This document shows positions 10,385 through 20,339 of a stretch of 64,000 nt of DNA, piece by piece. The position numbers were made by a program, and so were the translations under genes. Numbering within the stretch: position 1 is the stretch's first letter; every line of letters begins with the position of its first letter. This stretch comes from Pseudomonas putida (lineage in GTDB: Bacteria > Pseudomonadota > Gammaproteobacteria > Pseudomonadales > Pseudomonadaceae). Where the stretch lies: assembly GCF_005080685.1 (NCBI RefSeq), contig NZ_CP039371.1, positions 2,914,001-2,978,000 on the forward strand, given 5' to 3'. A model generated the notes under the pieces. The model made no database searches. It worked only from the letters and a program-made list of their open reading frames with translations, and was not told the origin of the DNA.

Positions 10385-11455
10385 TCACAGGCCTTCGAAG
10401 AATTGGTCGACCCGCTGGCGCTCGAGGCCAGCCAGGGTTGGCGGATTCCAGCGCGGTTGCTTGTCCTTGTCGACGATCAGGGCGCGCACGCCCTCAATGA
10501 TGTCGCCGTGCTGGAACCACTGACGGTCCAGGTGCAGCTCCATGGCGAAACAGGCTTCGAGCGGCAGTTGGCGGCCACGGCGGAGCATTTCCAGGGTTAC
10601 CGCCATGGCCAGCGGCGAGCGGCTTTCCAGCAGGTCGGCGGTGGCCAGGGCCCAGGCGTGGCTGTCGCCGATGGTCACGGCGCGCAGTTGCTCGATGATC
10701 GCCGGCAGGTCGGGGAGGGCGAAGAAGTGATCGATCACCGGGCGCAGTCGCTCAAGCGGTGCGTCAGGCAGGGTCTGCGAACCGAGGCCGGCCAGCAGTT
10801 TTTGCAGATCCTTGAGTGGATGGTCGCCCAACTGCACGCGGTCCAGGCCCTGCTCCAGCGCGGCGATCTTGTCGCTGGGCAGGTACCAGTCGGCCAGCCC
10901 GCAGTACAGCGCATCGGCGGCCTGGATCTGGCTGCCGCTGACGCCGAGGTACGTACCCAGCTCGCCGGCAATACGCGACAGGAAGTAGCTGCCGCCCACA
11001 TCCGGGAAGTAGCCGATGCCGACTTCGGGCATGCCCAGCCGGCTACGTTCGGTGACGATACGCAGGTCGCAACCCTGGGCCAGGCCCATGCCTCCGCCGA
11101 GGGTAAAGCCGTCCATCAGCACCAGCACCGGCTTGCGGTAGTGGTGCAGGCACAGGTCGAGGGCGTATTCCTCGACGAAGAACGTGTCGTGCAGGCCGTC
11201 GCCAGCCTTGTAGCTGTCGTGCAGCGAGCGAATGTCGCCGCCGGCGCAGAAGCCTTTGGGGCCTTCGCCGCGCAGCACCACGGCGCGGACCTGGTTGTCG
11301 TCGGCCCACTGATCGAGGTGCTGGCGCAAGCTGCGCACCATGTCCAGGGTCAAGGCATTGAGGCCTGAAGGGCGGTTGAGGGTGAGGCGGCCAATCTGGT
11401 TGCGAACCTCGGCCAGTACATGTTCCGTTGCCGAGATGTGAGCGTGCGCGGTCAT
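10385..11455 (-). CDS. 3-hydroxyisobutyryl-CoA hydrolase / enoyl-CoA hydratase family
   Basis: 356 residues, longer than ordinary enoyl-CoA hydratases and matching the HibCH group that releases 3-hydroxyisobutyrate from its CoA ester in valine breakdown. The crotonase oxyanion-hole loops are FCAGGD (69-74) and GGGMG (120-124). The motif MPEVGIGYFPDVGGSYFLSR carries Glu144 and Asp152, and the SYFLSR ending is diagnostic of the hydrolase subgroup. It is the first gene of a two-gene unit with the acyl-CoA dehydrogenase. Confidence 0.88.
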   Translation of the reverse strand: MTAHAHISATEHVLAEVRNQIGRLTLNRPSGLNALTLDMVRSLRQHLDQWADDNQVRAVVLRGEGPKGFCAGGDIRSLHDSYKAGDGLHDTFFVEEYALDLCLHHYRKPVLVLMDGFTLGGGMGLAQGCDLRIVTERSRLGMPEVGIGYFPDVGGSYFLSRIAGELGTYLGVSGSQIQAADALYCGLADWYLPSDKIAALEQGLDRVQLGDHPLKDLQKLLAGLGSQTLPDAPLERLRPVIDHFFALPDLPAIIEQLRAVTIGDSHAWALATADLLESRSPLAMAVTLEMLRRGRQLPLEACFAMELHLDRQWFQHGDIIEGVRALIVDKDKQPRWNPPTLAGLERQRVDQFFEGL

Positions 11456-11611
11456 CGCGTTCTCCCTGCTTTTTTATTGATTTTCCAAGTGATTCTGGAG
11501 TGCGCTGGAGGATGCTGGGATCCTGTCATGCGTAATTGCCTTGCACAATGGATAAAAGTGCAGGGGCATCGTGCATTTTTGCGTCCGCTGACAATAGCAA
11601 GTTTTCCGAGC

Positions 11612-11691
11612 AGGCCCTATTCGGGGGCAAGCCCGTTTCCATTCATCCTGCACCCTCCCTGTGGGAGTGGGCTTGCCCGCGAAGGGGCCGG
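11612..11691. repeat. REP-like inverted pair before mdcA
   Basis: GGGGGCAAGCCCG near 11623 and GTGGGAGTGGGCTTGCCCGCGAA near 11661 are facing REP copies. They lie in the divergent intergenic region between the hydrolase and mdcA. The remaining sequence to 11806 should hold the mdc promoter, but I see no convincing boxes. Confidence 0.65.
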
Positions 11692-11806
11692 CAGCATCAC
11701 TGCTATTCATTACTCCAACCGTAACGATCGTCCACCCACCTTGATTGATCCTCCCGTTCCCCGGCGCCTAATGTGCCTGCACGACAGCGAACCCGTGGAG
11801 TCACCA

Positions 11807-13468
11807 ATGACCACAATGAAGAATCCACCGCCGCAATGGTCGCGGCGGCGCGCCGAGAAGCAGCGCCGCCTGGACCGGGTCAGCCACCTCGCCGACGGCC
11901 GGGTACTGCCCACCGAGCGAATCGTCGAGGCCTTGGAGCTGCTCATCGCCCCTGGCGACCGTGTGGTGCTGGAGGGCAACAACCAGAAGCAAGCCGATTT
12001 TCTCTCCCGCTCGCTGGCCAAGGCCGACCCCGAGCGCCTGCATGATTTGCACATGATCATGCCCAGCGTCAGCCGCGCGGAGCACCTGGACCTGTTCGAA
12101 CGCGGCATCGCCCGCACGCTCGACTTCTCTTTCGCCGGGCCGCAGAGCCTGCGCATCGGCCAGTTGCTGGAAGATGGCCTGCTCGAAGTCGGCGCCATCC
12201 ACACCTACATCGAACTGTACTCACGCCTGCTGGTGGATCTGATTCCCAACGTCGCCCTGGTGGCCGGCTTCATGGCCGATCGCGACGGTAACCTCTACAC
12301 CGGGCCCAGCACCGAGGACACGCCGGCGCTGGTGGAGCCCGCGGCGTTCAGCGACGGCATCGTCATCGCCCAGGTCAACCAACTGGTGGACCGCGTGGAC
12401 GACCTGCCACGCGTGGACATCCCGGCCTCGTGGATCGACTTCGTGGTGGTGGCCGACCAGCCGTTCTACATCGAGCCGTTGTTCACCCGCGACCCGCGCC
12501 ACATCAAGCCGGTGCACGTGCTGATGGCGATGATGGCGATCCGCGGTATCTATGAGAAACACCAGGTGCAGTCGCTCAATCACGGCATCGGCTTCAACAC
12601 CGCGGCCATCGAACTGATCCTGCCCACCTACGGCGAGTCCCTGGGCCTGAAAGGCAAGATCTGCCGCAACTGGACCCTCAACCCCCATCCGACACTGATT
12701 CCCGCCATCGAAACCGGTTGGGTCGAAAGTGTCCACTGCTTCGGCACCGAGCTGGGCATGGAGGACTACATCGCCCAGCGTCCGGACGTATTCTTCACCG
12801 GCCGCGACGGCTCGCTGCGTTCCAATCGCATGATGTGCCAGCTCGCCGGGCAGTACGCGGTCGACCTGTTCATCGGCGCCACGCTGCAGGTCGATGGCGA
12901 CGGCCACTCCTCGACCGTGACCCGAGGCCGCCTGGCCGGCTTCGGCGGCGCTCCGAACATGGGCCACGACCCTCGTGGGCGGCGCCATGCGACGCCAGCC
13001 TGGCTCGACATGACGGTGCCCGACACGCTGCTCGAACGCGGCCGCAAGCTGGTGGTGCAGATGGTCGAGACCTACCAGGAGGGTGGCAAGCCCACCTTCG
13101 TCGAGACCCTGGACGCCGTCGGCGTGGCGAAAAAAGCCGGCATGCCACTGGCGCCGGTGATGATCTACGGCGACGACGTCACCCATCTGCTGACCGAGGA
13201 AGGCATCGCCTACCTGTACAAGGCGCGCAGCCTGGAAGAACGCCGGCAGATGATCGCTGCCGTGGCCGGGGTCACCGCCATCGGCCTGCGGCACGATCCC
13301 AAGGACACCTTGCGGCTGCGCCAGCAAGGGCTCGTGGCCCTGCCTGAAGACCTCGGCATCCGCCGCACCGATGCCAGCCGCGAGCTACTGGCCGCACGCA
13401 GCATCGCCGACCTGGTCGAGTGGTCCGGTGGCCTGTACAACCCACCTGCACGGTTCAGGAGCTGGTAA
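11807..13468 (+). CDS. mdcA: Malonate decarboxylase alpha subunit (acetyl-S-ACP:malonate ACP transferase)
   Basis: 553 residues. MdcA exchanges acetate for malonate on the thiol of the MdcC prosthetic group. It opens with [23 protein letters not shown] lies eight bases before the [20 protein letters not shown] and the long conserved run ending in [15 protein letters not shown] are characteristic. It is the first gene of a tight operon; its TAA overlaps the ATG of mdcB (TAATG). The operon allows growth on malonate by converting it to acetate and carbon dioxide. Confidence 0.97.
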   Translation: MTTMKNPPPQWSRRRAEKQRRLDRVSHLADGRVLPTERIVEALELLIAPGDRVVLEGNNQKQADFLSRSLAKADPERLHDLHMIMPSVSRAEHLDLFERGIARTLDFSFAGPQSLRIGQLLEDGLLEVGAIHTYIELYSRLLVDLIPNVALVAGFMADRDGNLYTGPSTEDTPALVEPAAFSDGIVIAQVNQLVDRVDDLPRVDIPASWIDFVVVADQPFYIEPLFTRDPRHIKPVHVLMAMMAIRGIYEKHQVQSLNHGIGFNTAAIELILPTYGESLGLKGKICRNWTLNPHPTLIPAIETGWVESVHCFGTELGMEDYIAQRPDVFFTGRDGSLRSNRMMCQLAGQYAVDLFIGATLQVDGDGHSSTVTRGRLAGFGGAPNMGHDPRGRRHATPAWLDMTVPDTLLERGRKLVVQMVETYQEGGKPTFVETLDAVGVAKKAGMPLAPVMIYGDDVTHLLTEEGIAYLYKARSLEERRQMIAAVAGVTAIGLRHDPKDTLRLRQQGLVALPEDLGIRRTDASRELLAARSIADLVEWSGGLYNPPARFRSW

Positions 13469-14318
13469 TGAACGCACAGTCCCTGAACCTGGTAGCCCCA
13501 ACCGCCCTGGCCGACCACCTGGCCGACCTGGCCGTAGAGGCCCTGATGGACGAAGCCGACCTGTCGCCCAAGCCGGGCCTGGTCGACCGTCGCGGTAGCG
13601 GCGTACACACTGACATGAGCCTGGCCCTCATGCATGCCTCGGCACTCGCCCTGTGGCCGTGCCTGCGGCAGATGGCCGAAGCAGCACAATCCCACGGCAA
13701 GATCGGCGTTCCACTGCGCGCCGCCCTTGGCCGCATCGGCCGCGAAGGCGAAGCGGCGATGCTGGCCACCACCGGCGGGGTCAATACCCACCGCGGCGCT
13801 ATCTGGGCGCTCGGCTTGCTCGTGGCGGCCAGTGCTCTGGACCACCAGGCCAGCGCCGAAACACTGGCTGCAAGGGCAGGGCGTATCGCCCTGATCGACG
13901 ACCCAGCGGTTGCCGCCAGCACCAGCCATGGCAGCCAGGTACGCCAACGTTATGGCGCAGGCGGCGCCCGCGAGCAGGCCCAGCAAGGCTTCCCGGCAGT
14001 GATCGGCCATGGCTTGCCGCAACTGCGCCGCAGCCGCGCCTGCGGTGCCAGCGAAACCCACGCACGGCTCGACGCCTTGCTGGCGATCATGGCCGCGCTC
14101 AGCGACACCTGCGTCCTCTGGCGCGCCGGCCCCGAGGGGCTGCAAGTCGTTCAGCAGGGTGCGCGCAAGGTGCTCACCGCCGGTGGCAGCGCCACGCTCG
14201 CAGGCCGTCGCCAACTGCGCCTGCTGGACGCCCAGCTGCTGCAACTCAACGCTTCTCCGGGGGCGCCGCCGACCTGCTGGCCGCCTGCCTGTTCCTCGAC
14301 AAAGCCGGGAGCCTGTGA
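13468..14318 (+). CDS. mdcB: Triphosphoribosyl-dephospho-CoA synthase (frameshifted near the 3' end)
   Basis: MdcB makes the 2'-(5''-triphosphoribosyl)-3'-dephospho-CoA precursor of the malonate decarboxylase cofactor. [21 protein letters not shown] and [12 protein letters not shown] are CitG/MdcB motifs. The C-terminal family pattern [17 protein letters not shown] is present, but the G run at 14259-14263 is one base short, so the frame changes after LNASPGA. Restoring it gives a stop at 14316-14318, two bases before mdcC. As written, the frame instead continues into mdcC and predicts an MdcB-MdcC fusion ending at 14619. An assembly error is the simplest reading. Confidence 0.85.
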
Positions 14319-14319
14319 C

Positions 14320-14619
14320 ATGGAAACCCTGACCTTTCAATACCCCGCCGCCGAACCCGGGCGCGGCCGCACCCTGGTGGGCTGCGTGAGTTCCGGCGAC
14401 CTCGAAGTGCTGATCGAACCGGGCAATCCCGGCACCTTGCAGATCCAGGTGGTGACTTCGGTCAACGGTAGCGCTGCCCGCTGGACGCAGGTGTTCCAGC
14501 GCCTGTTCGAAGGCCGCGAGCTGCCGGCCATGAAGATCGACATCCATGATTTCGGCGCCACCCCTGGCGTGGTACGCCTGCGCTTGGAGCAAGGTTTCGA
14601 GGAGATCGCCCATGACTGA
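14320..14619 (+). CDS. mdcC: Malonate decarboxylase acyl carrier protein
   Basis: 99 residues, the small acyl carrier subunit. [10 protein letters not shown] contains Ser25, the position known in Klebsiella to carry the dephospho-CoA-derived prosthetic group through a phosphodiester bond. The start METLTFQ at 14320 is normal for the family. Its end overlaps the mdcD start by eight bases, so translation is likely coupled. Confidence 0.95.
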   Translation: METLTFQYPAAEPGRGRTLVGCVSSGDLEVLIEPGNPGTLQIQVVTSVNGSAARWTQVFQRLFEGRELPAMKIDIHDFGATPGVVRLRLEQGFEEIAHD

Positions 14620-15460
14620 TACCGAACGCTTGCTGCAAAGTCGCAGCTTCGTCGAACTGGGCGCCCGCCAGCGCGCCCAGGCACTGCTCGACCCTGGTAC
14701 CTTCCGCGAACTGCTGGGTCCGTTCGACCGCTTCATGTCGCCCTGGCTGCCACGCCAGGGCATCGTGCCCCAGGCCGATGACGGCGTGGTCATCGCCAAG
14801 GGCCGCCTGGCCGGGCGCAACGCCGTGGTGGCCGCCATCGAAGGCGCCTTCCAGGGCGGCAGCATGGGGGAGGTGGGCGGTGCCAAGATCGCCGGCGCCC
14901 TGGAGCTGGCCATCGAGGACAATCGCAATGGCATCCCGACCTGCGCCGTGCTGTTGCTGGAAACCGGTGGCGTGCGCCTGCAGGAGGCCAACCTGGGCCT
15001 GGCGGCGATTGCCGAGATCCAGGCGGCGATCGTCGAGCTGCGTGCCCATCAGCCGGTGATCGGCCTGATCGCAGGTTCGGTCGGCTGCTTCGGTGGCATG
15101 TCCATCGCCGCCGGACTGTGCAGCCATCTGTTGGTCACCCGCGAGGCGCGCCTGGGGCTCAATGGCCCCCAGGTGATCGAGCAGGAGGCCGGCATCGGCG
15201 AGTACGACGCCAAGGACCGCCCCTTCATCTGGAGCCTCAGCGGTGGCCAGCAACGCTACGCAAGCGGCCTGGCCGACAGCTATGTGGCCGATGATCTCGA
15301 GCTCATACGCGAGCAATTGCTGCGACTGCTGGAGGCGCCCAGCGCTGCACGTGCCGGCCGCCATGCCTGGTTCCTCGAGCGCCTGTCGCGACTGGGCCTG
15401 GATGTAATGCAACTGGATGGCGCCGCCGTGCGCGATCTGTACCAAGGAGATGCCCAATGA
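14612..15460 (+). CDS. mdcD: Malonyl-S-ACP decarboxylase beta subunit
   Basis: 282 residues, a carboxyltransferase-fold subunit related to acetyl-CoA carboxylase beta. With MdcE it decarboxylates malonyl-S-ACP to acetyl-[22 protein letters not shown] opens the protein, and [20 protein letters not shown] and [13 protein letters not shown] are the oxyanion and active-site loops. ATG at 14612 is preceded by GGAG. The stop overlaps mdcE (ATGA). Confidence 0.96.
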   Translation: MTDTERLLQSRSFVELGARQRAQALLDPGTFRELLGPFDRFMSPWLPRQGIVPQADDGVVIAKGRLAGRNAVVAAIEGAFQGGSMGEVGGAKIAGALELAIEDNRNGIPTCAVLLLETGGVRLQEANLGLAAIAEIQAAIVELRAHQPVIGLIAGSVGCFGGMSIAAGLCSHLLVTREARLGLNGPQVIEQEAGIGEYDAKDRPFIWSLSGGQQRYASGLADSYVADDLELIREQLLRLLEAPSAARAGRHAWFLERLSRLGLDVMQLDGAAVRDLYQGDAQ

Positions 15461-16248
15461 ACCGTGCCCTCGATTGGCTGCCAGGCCTGGCCGCCGGCCA
15501 GTGCCTGCCAGGTTATCCCGCGTCGCTGCGGGTCATCGACGCCGAACTGGACAACCGCCTGGCGCGCTTCATCGCCGTGGTGCCGGATGGTGACAACCCG
15601 TTCCCCCGCGCCCGCAATGGTGAAGTAGGCGTACTCGAAGGCTGGGGCCTGGCCAAGGCCGTCAGCGAAGCGGTCGCCGCCGACCAGCACGGCGAGAAGC
15701 GCGCGATCGTCGCCATCATCGATGTGCCGAGCCAGGCCTATGGCCGCCGGGAGGAGGCGCTGGGCATTCACCAGGCCCTGGCCGGCGCGGTCGAGGCCTA
15801 CGCCCAGGCACGCCTGGCAGGGCACCCGGTGATCGGCCTGCTGGTGGGCAAGGCGATGTCCGGCGCGTTCCTGGCCCATGGGTACCAGGCGCAGCGCTTG
15901 ATTGCCCTGGACGACAGTGGCGTGCTGGTGCATGCCATGGGCAAGGCAGCTGCGGCGCGCATCACCCTGCGCAGTGTCGAGGAGCTCGAAGCGCTGGCGG
16001 CTGAGATTCCGCCGATGGCCTATGACCTCGACAGCTACGCCTCGCTGGGCTTGTTGTGGCGCCGTTTGAGTGTCGATAGCGCTGACTCGCCGAGCCAGGC
16101 CGACCTGGTCAAGGTCCGCGCCTGCCTCGCCGAAGCGGTGCGCGATATCGGCACCTCCACCGACCTGACCTCACGCCTGGCCGGGGAAAACCGCCGCGCC
16201 TCGCGTGAGGTGCGGGCCGAGTTGCGCAAGCAGTGGCAGGAGGCCTGA
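15457..16248 (+). CDS. mdcE: Malonyl-S-ACP decarboxylase gamma subunit
   Basis: 263 residues, the second carboxyltransferase-like subunit and partner of MdcD. GLLVGKAMSGAFLAHGYQA is the crotonase-type active-site loop. The C-terminal part is charged and helical. It starts inside the mdcD stop (ATGA) and ends one base before the mdcG ATG, consistent with one transcript and a MdcD-MdcE heterodimer. Confidence 0.95.
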   Translation: MNRALDWLPGLAAGQCLPGYPASLRVIDAELDNRLARFIAVVPDGDNPFPRARNGEVGVLEGWGLAKAVSEAVAADQHGEKRAIVAIIDVPSQAYGRREEALGIHQALAGAVEAYAQARLAGHPVIGLLVGKAMSGAFLAHGYQAQRLIALDDSGVLVHAMGKAAAARITLRSVEELEALAAEIPPMAYDLDSYASLGLLWRRLSVDSADSPSQADLVKVRACLAEAVRDIGTSTDLTSRLAGENRRASREVRAELRKQWQEA

Positions 16249-16249
16249 A

Positions 16250-16864
16250 ATGAACCCAGCGCGCCCGCACGACCTGCTCTGGGGCATGCCCGCCTCGGCA
16301 TTGCCTGACGATGCTCCGGATTGGGCGCGCCAGGTACTGGCTGCAGGGCAGCCGGTGGTGGTGCGCCGGGCGTTGTGCGCACCCGGCTGGATTGCGGTGG
16401 GCGTGCGCGGGCAGGGGCGCGAGCAGCGCCTCGGCACACGCATGCGTGCGGCGGATGTGCAGCGCCAGCTCAGTCCGGAGGCGTTGCGCTGGCAGGGCGA
16501 AAGCGCCTGGCCGGCACTCCAGGCGCTGGCCAGTGCCACGCCGGTGCTCGATGCCACTGGCCTGGCGTGGGGGCCGACCGGCGGGGTGGGCTACCAGCTG
16601 GCGACCGGCAGAGAAGTGCTGCACCAGGGCAGCGACCTCGACCTGGTGTTGCGCACGCCGCATCCGCTTGCGCGCTGCACGGCGCGTGACCTGCTCGATA
16701 GTCTCGACCGCGGTCCCTGCCGCATCGATGTGCAACTGGAAACGCCCGCCGGCGCCATTGCCTTGCGTGAATGGGCCAGCGGCGCCTTGCGCGTGTTGCT
16801 CAAGTCCGCCGACGGCGCACGCTTGCTGGCCGATCCCTGGCAGGCCTGCGAGGACGCGGCATGA
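16250..16864 (+). CDS. mdcG: Holo-ACP synthase, phosphoribosyl-dephospho-CoA transferase
   Basis: 204 residues. MdcG transfers the triphosphoribosyl-dephospho-CoA made by MdcB onto MdcC. RPHDLLWG at the start and LHQGSDLDLVLRTP, with the nucleotidyltransferase GSDxD element around residues 125-130, identify the family. It is placed between mdcE and mdcH and overlaps the mdcH ATG by three bases (ATGA). Confidence 0.94.
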   Translation: MNPARPHDLLWGMPASALPDDAPDWARQVLAAGQPVVVRRALCAPGWIAVGVRGQGREQRLGTRMRAADVQRQLSPEALRWQGESAWPALQALASATPVLDATGLAWGPTGGVGYQLATGREVLHQGSDLDLVLRTPHPLARCTARDLLDSLDRGPCRIDVQLETPAGAIALREWASGALRVLLKSADGARLLADPWQACEDAA

Positions 16865-17781
16865 GCAGCCTGTTCGCTTTCCCGGGCCAGGGCGCTCAGC
16901 AGGCAGGCATGCTGCATCGCCTGCCCGAAGGCGCCGAGTGCTTGCTCGAGGCCGCCAGCGACGCCCTCGGTGAGCAGGTACTGAGCCTGGACAACCAGCA
17001 GGCCTTGCAGTCCACCCGTGCCGTGCAACTGTGCCTGTTGCTCGCCGGGGTCGCCTGGGCGCGCTGGCTAATGCAGCGCAGCCCGGCGCCGGACTATGTG
17101 GCCGGTTTGTCCATCGGTGCCTACCCGGCAGCGGTGGTGGCAGAAGCCCTGGACTTCGACGACGCCGTGCGCCTGGTGGCACTGCGCGGTGAACTGATGC
17201 AACGAGCCTACCCGCAAGGCTACGGCATGACGGCCCTGAGCGGGCTGGACCTGGCCAGTGTCGAACGCTTGCTGGACGAGGTCGGCGGCGAGGTGTTCGT
17301 TGCCAACCTCAACAGTGAAAACCAGATCGTCATTGCCGGTGCCGATGCCGCCATGACCGAGGTCGCCGCCCGCGCTCGCAGCCGGGGCCAGGGCGTGGCC
17401 CGACGCCTGGCGGTGAGCGTGCCGTCGCACTGCAGGCTGTTGGACGGCCCGGCCAGCGAACTGGCCGCCGCCTTCGCCAGCGTCCCCATGCGGCGTCCAC
17501 GTATCACCTACCTGAGCGGCAGCAGCGCGCGACCGATCTTCGATCCACAGCGCCTGCGCGACGACCTGGCTGGCAACATGGCCCGGGTGGTCGACTGGCG
17601 TGCTACGTTGCGCAACGCCTATGAACGCGGCGTGCGTCTGCACCTGGAAATGCCGCCGGGCAGCGTGCTCAGCGGCCTGGCCCGTTCGGTGTTCGACCAG
17701 GGCCGGGTGTTGCCTGTCGAGTCGACCCGGGCCGATACCCTCGATGCGCTGTTGCGCCAGGAGGTGGCTCACAATCGATGA
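16861..17781 (+). CDS. mdcH: Malonyl-CoA:ACP transacylase of malonate decarboxylase
   Basis: 306 residues, FabD-like. MdcH with MdcG-charged MdcC starts the cycle by loading malonyl from malonyl-CoA. FAFPGQGAQ near the N-terminus and AGLSIGAYPAAV with nucleophile Ser84 are the malonyltransferase motifs. VPSHC near residue 197 holds the catalytic histidine. It is the last enzyme gene before the transporter pair; a 61-base gap follows. Confidence 0.95.
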   Translation: MSSLFAFPGQGAQQAGMLHRLPEGAECLLEAASDALGEQVLSLDNQQALQSTRAVQLCLLLAGVAWARWLMQRSPAPDYVAGLSIGAYPAAVVAEALDFDDAVRLVALRGELMQRAYPQGYGMTALSGLDLASVERLLDEVGGEVFVANLNSENQIVIAGADAAMTEVAARARSRGQGVARRLAVSVPSHCRLLDGPASELAAAFASVPMRRPRITYLSGSSARPIFDPQRLRDDLAGNMARVVDWRATLRNAYERGVRLHLEMPPGSVLSGLARSVFDQGRVLPVESTRADTLDALLRQEVAHNR

Positions 17782-17842
17782 CGGCACGGCAATGCGAAGA
17801 ACAACAACAAGCAACTTCGACATAAAGCTGAGGACAACAACA

Positions 17843-18265
17843 ATGATCATCTATGGCGTGGCCCTGTTGGCGGTGTGCACTCTGGCCGGCGTTATCGTCG
17901 GCGACTTCCTGGGCGTCCTGCTGGGCGTCAAATCCAATGTGGGCGGTGTCGGCATCGCCATGATCCTGCTGATCTGCGCGCGGCTGTACATGCACCGCAA
18001 CGGCGGCATGAGCAAGGAATGCGAGTTCGGTGTCGGTTTCTGGGGCGCCATGTACATCCCTGTGGTGGTGGCCATGGCCGCCCAGCAGAACGTCGTCACT
18101 GCCCTGCATGGCGGCCCGGTGGCCTTGCTGGCGGCGATTGGTGCGGTACTGGTATGTGGGCTGACCATCGCTTTGATCAGCCGCAGCCACCGCGGTGAGC
18201 CTTTGCCGCCGCTCGATGTGCCAGCGGCTCCACCTGCGCAGGTAGCACCTGCGGGAGGTCGCTGA
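17843..18265 (+). CDS. mdcL: Malonate transporter subunit MadL
   Basis: 140 residues with about four membrane segments. MadL/MadM form a two-component sodium-linked malonate uptake carrier. MIIYGVALLAVCTLAGVIVGDFLGVLLG and KECEFGVGFWGAMYIPVVVAMAAQQNV are family hallmarks, given here only as short landmarks: GDFLGVLLG near residue 20 and GFWGAMYIP near 70. The tail after residue 115 is Pro/Ala rich and cytoplasmic. It is followed by mdcM one base downstream. Confidence 0.93.
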   Translation: MIIYGVALLAVCTLAGVIVGDFLGVLLGVKSNVGGVGIAMILLICARLYMHRNGGMSKECEFGVGFWGAMYIPVVVAMAAQQNVVTALHGGPVALLAAIGAVLVCGLTIALISRSHRGEPLPPLDVPAAPPAQVAPAGGR

Positions 18266-18266
18266 T

Positions 18267-19031
18267 ATGTGGGCACTCATTGACAATGCCTTGGAGCATA
18301 ACGGCTTGATCACTGCGTTCGCGGTGGTGGGTGGGATCATGTGGTTGTCGGTATTGCTGTCCAAGTACCTGACGTTCGGCCGCGTCCATGGCTCGGCCAT
18401 CGCCATCGTCATCGGGCTGGTGCTGGCGTGGGTCGGCGGCACCATCACCGGGGGGCAGAAAGGGCTGGCCGACATGGCGCTGTTCTCTGGCATCGGCCTG
18501 ATGGGCGGGGCCATGCTGCGCGATTTCGCGATCGTCGCCACCGCCTTCGAGGTGCAGGCCACCGAGGCACGCAAGGCCGGGATGATTGGTGCGGTGTCGT
18601 TGCTGTTGGGCACCGTGCTGCCATTCATCGTCGGTGCCGGAGTGGCGTATGCGTTCGGCTACCGCGATGCGGTGAGCATGACCACCATCGGCGCCGGAGC
18701 GGTGACCTACATCGTCGGCCCGGTGACCGGCGCGGCGTTGGGCGCAAGCTCGGACGTGATGGCCCTGTCGATTGCCACGGGGTTGATCAAGGCGATTCTG
18801 GTGATGGTGTTCACCCCGGTTTCGGCGCGCCTGCTGGCGTTGGACAACCCGCGTTCGGCGATGGTGTTCGGTGGCTTGGCCGGGACCGTGTCGGGGGTGA
18901 CTGCAGGTCTCGCGGCTACCGATCGCCGGCTGGTGCCCTATGGTGCACTGACCGCGACCTTCCATACCGGCTTGGGTTGCCTGATGGGGCCTTCGATCCT
19001 GTACTTCTGTGTCAGAGGGTTGGTGGGTTAA
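18267..19031 (+). CDS. mdcM: Malonate transporter subunit MadM
   Basis: 254 residues, mostly hydrophobic with eight or so membrane segments; the larger subunit of the malonate carrier. LEHNGLITAFAVVG at the N-terminus and FSGIGLMGGAMLRDFAI near residue 75 are typical. Ends 44 bases before the convergent mdcR, with a stable hairpin between. Confidence 0.93.
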   Translation: MWALIDNALEHNGLITAFAVVGGIMWLSVLLSKYLTFGRVHGSAIAIVIGLVLAWVGGTITGGQKGLADMALFSGIGLMGGAMLRDFAIVATAFEVQATEARKAGMIGAVSLLLGTVLPFIVGAGVAYAFGYRDAVSMTTIGAGAVTYIVGPVTGAALGASSDVMALSIATGLIKAILVMVFTPVSARLLALDNPRSAMVFGGLAGTVSGVTAGLAATDRRLVPYGALTATFHTGLGCLMGPSILYFCVRGLVG

Positions 19032-19042
19032 TAGCGGCTTGA

Positions 19043-19064
19043 TCGCGGCGGTACGCCGCCGCGA
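19043..19064. terminator. Hairpin between mdcM and mdcR
   Basis: Perfect nine-base arms, TCGCGGCGG and CCGCCGCGA, around a TACG loop, placed between two convergent genes. There is no good T run on either side, so it is a weak or bidirectional terminator candidate. Confidence 0.5.
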
Positions 19065-19074
19065 ATGCTGCCAA

Positions 19075-19986
19075 TCAGCTTTCCCGGCTGTACATCCTGC
19101 ATTCGGCCAACAATGCCAGCAGGTTCGGCTCCCGTTCGCGGGCCTTCAGGAACACCACGCCGATATGCTGCTGCAGCCGATAGCGCGGCTGCAGCGGGAT
19201 CAACTTCACGCGATTCTCGTACACCGCCGCGATCCTTCCCGGTAGCAGCGCGAAACCTACCCCCGAACTGACCATGCTGAGCAACGTGAAGATATCGTTG
19301 ACCTGCATCGCCACCTTCGGCTCGAAACCCGCCTGCTGGAACACCCGCGCCCCATCGCGATGGGTGGCGAAGCCCTGGGTCAGGGTGATGAAGGTCGAGT
19401 CGGCGAAGTCGGCGAGGTCCACTTCGGCCTGCTCGGCAAACGGCGAGTCGGTGGGTACGGCAAGGAAGATGTCATCGGAGAATAGCGGCAACTGGGCACA
19501 GGCTGGGTCGTTGATGCTGTCGTCCAGCGACACCAGGATCGCCTCCAGCTCGTGGTTCTTCAGGCGCTCCAGCAAGTCGACGTTCGAGCCCAGGTTGAGG
19601 TCGATATTCAGTTCGCTGCGGCGCAGTTTCAGGCCCATCACCAGTTTCGGCACGGTCCTGACGGTGAGCGAGTACAGCGCGCCGAGGCGAAAGCGCTCGG
19701 CATAGAAGCCTGCAGCTTCGCGCGTCTGGCGCACCATCTGTTCGGCATCCTGGATCAACTGGCGGGCCTTCTTTTCCAGCACGTAGGCGCTTTCCAGCGG
19801 AATCAACTGACGACCTTCGTGTTTGAACAGCGGGCAGCGCAGCGCGCTTTCCAGCGAATGGATGGCGCGGTGCACGCTGACCGCGCTGGTCGACAACTGC
19901 GCGGCGGCCCGGCCAAGGTTGCCGCTGCGCATGAAGGCGAGAAAGGTCTCCAGCTTTTTCAGGGTCAGTTCTTCGTCGATCAGCAT
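19075..19986 (-). CDS. mdcR: LysR-type regulator of the malonate operon
   Basis: 303 residues from the ATG at 19986 (MLIDEELTLKKLETF); a GTG six bases earlier is possible. N-terminal winged helix (about 9-68, AAQLSTSAVSVHRAIHSLE as recognition region) and C-terminal effector domain. The convergent position downstream of mdcM is where mdcR sits in other pseudomonads. It is expected to activate mdc genes in the presence of malonate (family knowledge). Confidence 0.9.
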   Translation of the reverse strand: MLIDEELTLKKLETFLAFMRSGNLGRAAAQLSTSAVSVHRAIHSLESALRCPLFKHEGRQLIPLESAYVLEKKARQLIQDAEQMVRQTREAAGFYAERFRLGALYSLTVRTVPKLVMGLKLRRSELNIDLNLGSNVDLLERLKNHELEAILVSLDDSINDPACAQLPLFSDDIFLAVPTDSPFAEQAEVDLADFADSTFITLTQGFATHRDGARVFQQAGFEPKVAMQVNDIFTLLSMVSSGVGFALLPGRIAAVYENRVKLIPLQPRYRLQQHIGVVFLKAREREPNLLALLAECRMYSRES

Positions 19987-20045
19987 GCACACGGGCTCGA
20001 ATGGCGGTGGCGCCGATCATGCCACAGATGACGCGCGCCGGCCGC

Positions 20046-20189
20046 TCAACCGTCGGACTGCTCCTCGGGCGGAACCTGACCCTCAGGCCAATCCGGCGCT
20101 TCCTGCTCGGGGTCGGGCTTTGGCACCGGTTCACCGGGATTGTGCGGTATATCGTCGACGTACGGATCGGGATGGTTGGGATCGGACAT
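20046..20189 (-). CDS. Small acidic proline-rich hypothetical protein
   Basis: 47 residues, MSDPNHPDPYVDD..., with many Pro, Asp and Glu and no hydrophobic segment. GGAGG lies eight bases before the ATG, which supports real translation. It resembles short low-complexity proteins seen throughout Pseudomonas. I do not know its function. Likely cytoplasmic and disordered. Confidence 0.65.
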   Translation of the reverse strand: MSDPNHPDPYVDDIPHNPGEPVPKPDPEQEAPDWPEGQVPPEEQSDG

Positions 20190-20339
20190 GACAGGCCTCC
20201 TGTGCAGTGATGTCATGAGGGGTAGGCCACGGACATGCCAGGACTGTTCAGTTGAATTCATCGAACGGTCGTGGAACGCTGCGCCCCATGCTGCACTCCA
20301 TTGCAGCAATGGCGAATGGCGAACGATGGAGACCCTGCC

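Noticed and set aside
10097-11368. A 423-codon plus-strand frame over the hydrolase gene
   Set aside because: Antisense shadow of the 3-hydroxyisobutyryl-CoA hydrolase, with low-complexity His/Gln/Val composition.
13210-14991. A 593-codon minus-strand frame across mdcA-mdcD
   Set aside because: It runs antisense to four well-supported mdc genes and has no ribosome site or recognisable domain.
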